Shown here piece by piece: positions 33,249 through 33,814 of a stretch of DNA of 33,814 nucleotides. The DNA comes from Lysobacteraceae bacterium. Its GTDB lineage: Bacteria; Pseudomonadota; Gammaproteobacteria; Xanthomonadales; BQJN01. Where the stretch lies: contig BQJN01000050.1 in assembly GCA_021604725.1 (NCBI GenBank), forward strand, positions 1 to 33,814, read 5' to 3'. A model generated the notes under the pieces. It saw only the letters and a program-made list of their open reading frames with translations. It was not told the DNA's origin and made no database searches. Positions within the stretch are counted from its first letter, which is position 1, and each line of letters begins with the position of its first letter. The position numbers were made by a program, and so were the translations under genes.

Positions 33249-33814
33249 ATGCAAAATGCCCATTGGTATCAACGCGCTCTGAAGCCGATCCCCGGCGGCG
33301 TAAACTCGCCGGTCCGTGCATTCAAAGGCGTCGGTGGTGACCCCAGATTCATTGCCAGCGCCGAGGGCGCATACGTCCAGGATATAGAAGGTCGCAGATA
33401 TATCGACTATGTCGGCTCTTGGGGGCCGATGATTGCCGGTCACGCGCACCCTGAAGTGATTGATGCGGTAACGGCGACAGCGGCTCGTGGGCTCAGCTTT
33501 GGAGCGCCCACAACGCTGGAAGTCGAACTGGCTGAGCGCGTTTGCGAGCTGGTCCCGGCGATGGATCAGGTACGCATGGTCAACTCCGGAACAGAGGCCA
33601 CCATGAGCGCTCTGCGCCTGGCGCGGGCAGCAACCGAGCGTGATCTGGTCATCAAGTTTGATGGCTGTTACCACGGCCATGCCGACAGCTTCCTGGTGCA
33701 AGCTGGCAGCGGCGCGCTGACACTGGGCATTCCCAACTCTCCGGGTGTTCCCGAAGCCCTGGCACAATTGACCATGTCATTGCCGTACAACGACATCGAA
33801 TCGCTCAATCAGGC
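33249..33814 (+). CDS. hemL: Glutamate-1-semialdehyde 2,1-aminomutase, N-terminal part
   Basis: The first 188 codons of a PLP enzyme that runs off the end of the window. It starts [20 protein letters not shown], followed by [48 protein letters not shown] and [18 protein letters not shown], all signatures of HemL. It converts glutamate-1-semialdehyde into 5-aminolevulinate, the first committed tetrapyrrole precursor in organisms that use the C5 pathway. The cofactor Lys lies beyond the window. ATG 33249 is 14 bases after the thiE stop, so the two genes are probably cotranscribed. Siroheme made by CysG in this same window draws on this pathway. Confidence 0.97.
   Translation, partial: MQNAHWYQRALKPIPGGVNSPVRAFKGVGGDPRFIASAEGAYVQDIEGRRYIDYVGSWGPMIAGHAHPEVIDAVTATAARGLSFGAPTTLEVELAERVCELVPAMDQVRMVNSGTEATMSALRLARAATERDLVIKFDGCYHGHADSFLVQAGSGALTLGIPNSPGVPEALAQLTMSLPYNDIESLNQ

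Overview
The window is a stretch of chromosome from a gammaproteobacterium, moderately GC-rich and gene-dense, with nothing that looks like a prophage, insertion sequence or CRISPR array. Placement rests on gene order and protein style. coaBC-dut-algC with radC and rpmB-rpmG beside it, and rubredoxin/thiE/hemL, are gammaproteobacterial neighbourhoods. The MetX active-site sequence (GSSYGG) and the metX-metB-aspartokinase/homoserine dehydrogenase operon recall Xanthomonadales and relatives such as Wenzhouxiangella. The genus cannot be fixed from sequence alone.

Layout. 1-167 is the tail of a murein-peptide ligase (mpl). 374-4678 holds a leucyl aminopeptidase, a MATE exporter, an EamA permease and a DUF1761 protein. 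4728-7234 is a membrane-anchored LytTR regulator and an exported amidohydrolase. 7287-14491 (minus strand) has a zinc-ribbon membrane protein, a methyltransferase, an erythromycin-esterase/ChaN-like exported protein, a homocysteine S-methyltransferase, an alpha/beta hydrolase and a DUF885 lipoprotein.

14852-24385 is a sulfur amino acid locus. A promoter and a complete SAM-I (S-box) riboswitch at 19575-19746 precede metX-metB-thrA/metL. Upstream of it, the tightly overlapping cysH-cysG-cysK operon makes sulfide, siroheme and cysteine, and cysB is divergent from cysH. Together these genes take APS to cysteine and aspartate to cystathionine. Methionine feedback probably acts through the riboswitch, and sulfur-starvation control probably through CysB.

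24538-33814 is mostly housekeeping: a DUF4124 protein, a long AlgC-type phosphomannomutase with a membrane/sensor-like N-terminus, dut, coaBC, radC, L33 and L28, a delta-9-type fatty acid desaturase, rubredoxin, thiE and the first third of hemL.

The most unusual non-coding signal is a family of structured intergenic repeats, at 19837-19938 and 29415-29495 with a looser relative at 14660-14785. The hairpin loops are conserved while the stems differ by compensatory changes, which points to a mobile or functional folded element. The SAM-I riboswitch is the second highlight, because many gammaproteobacteria control these genes with the MetJ repressor instead.
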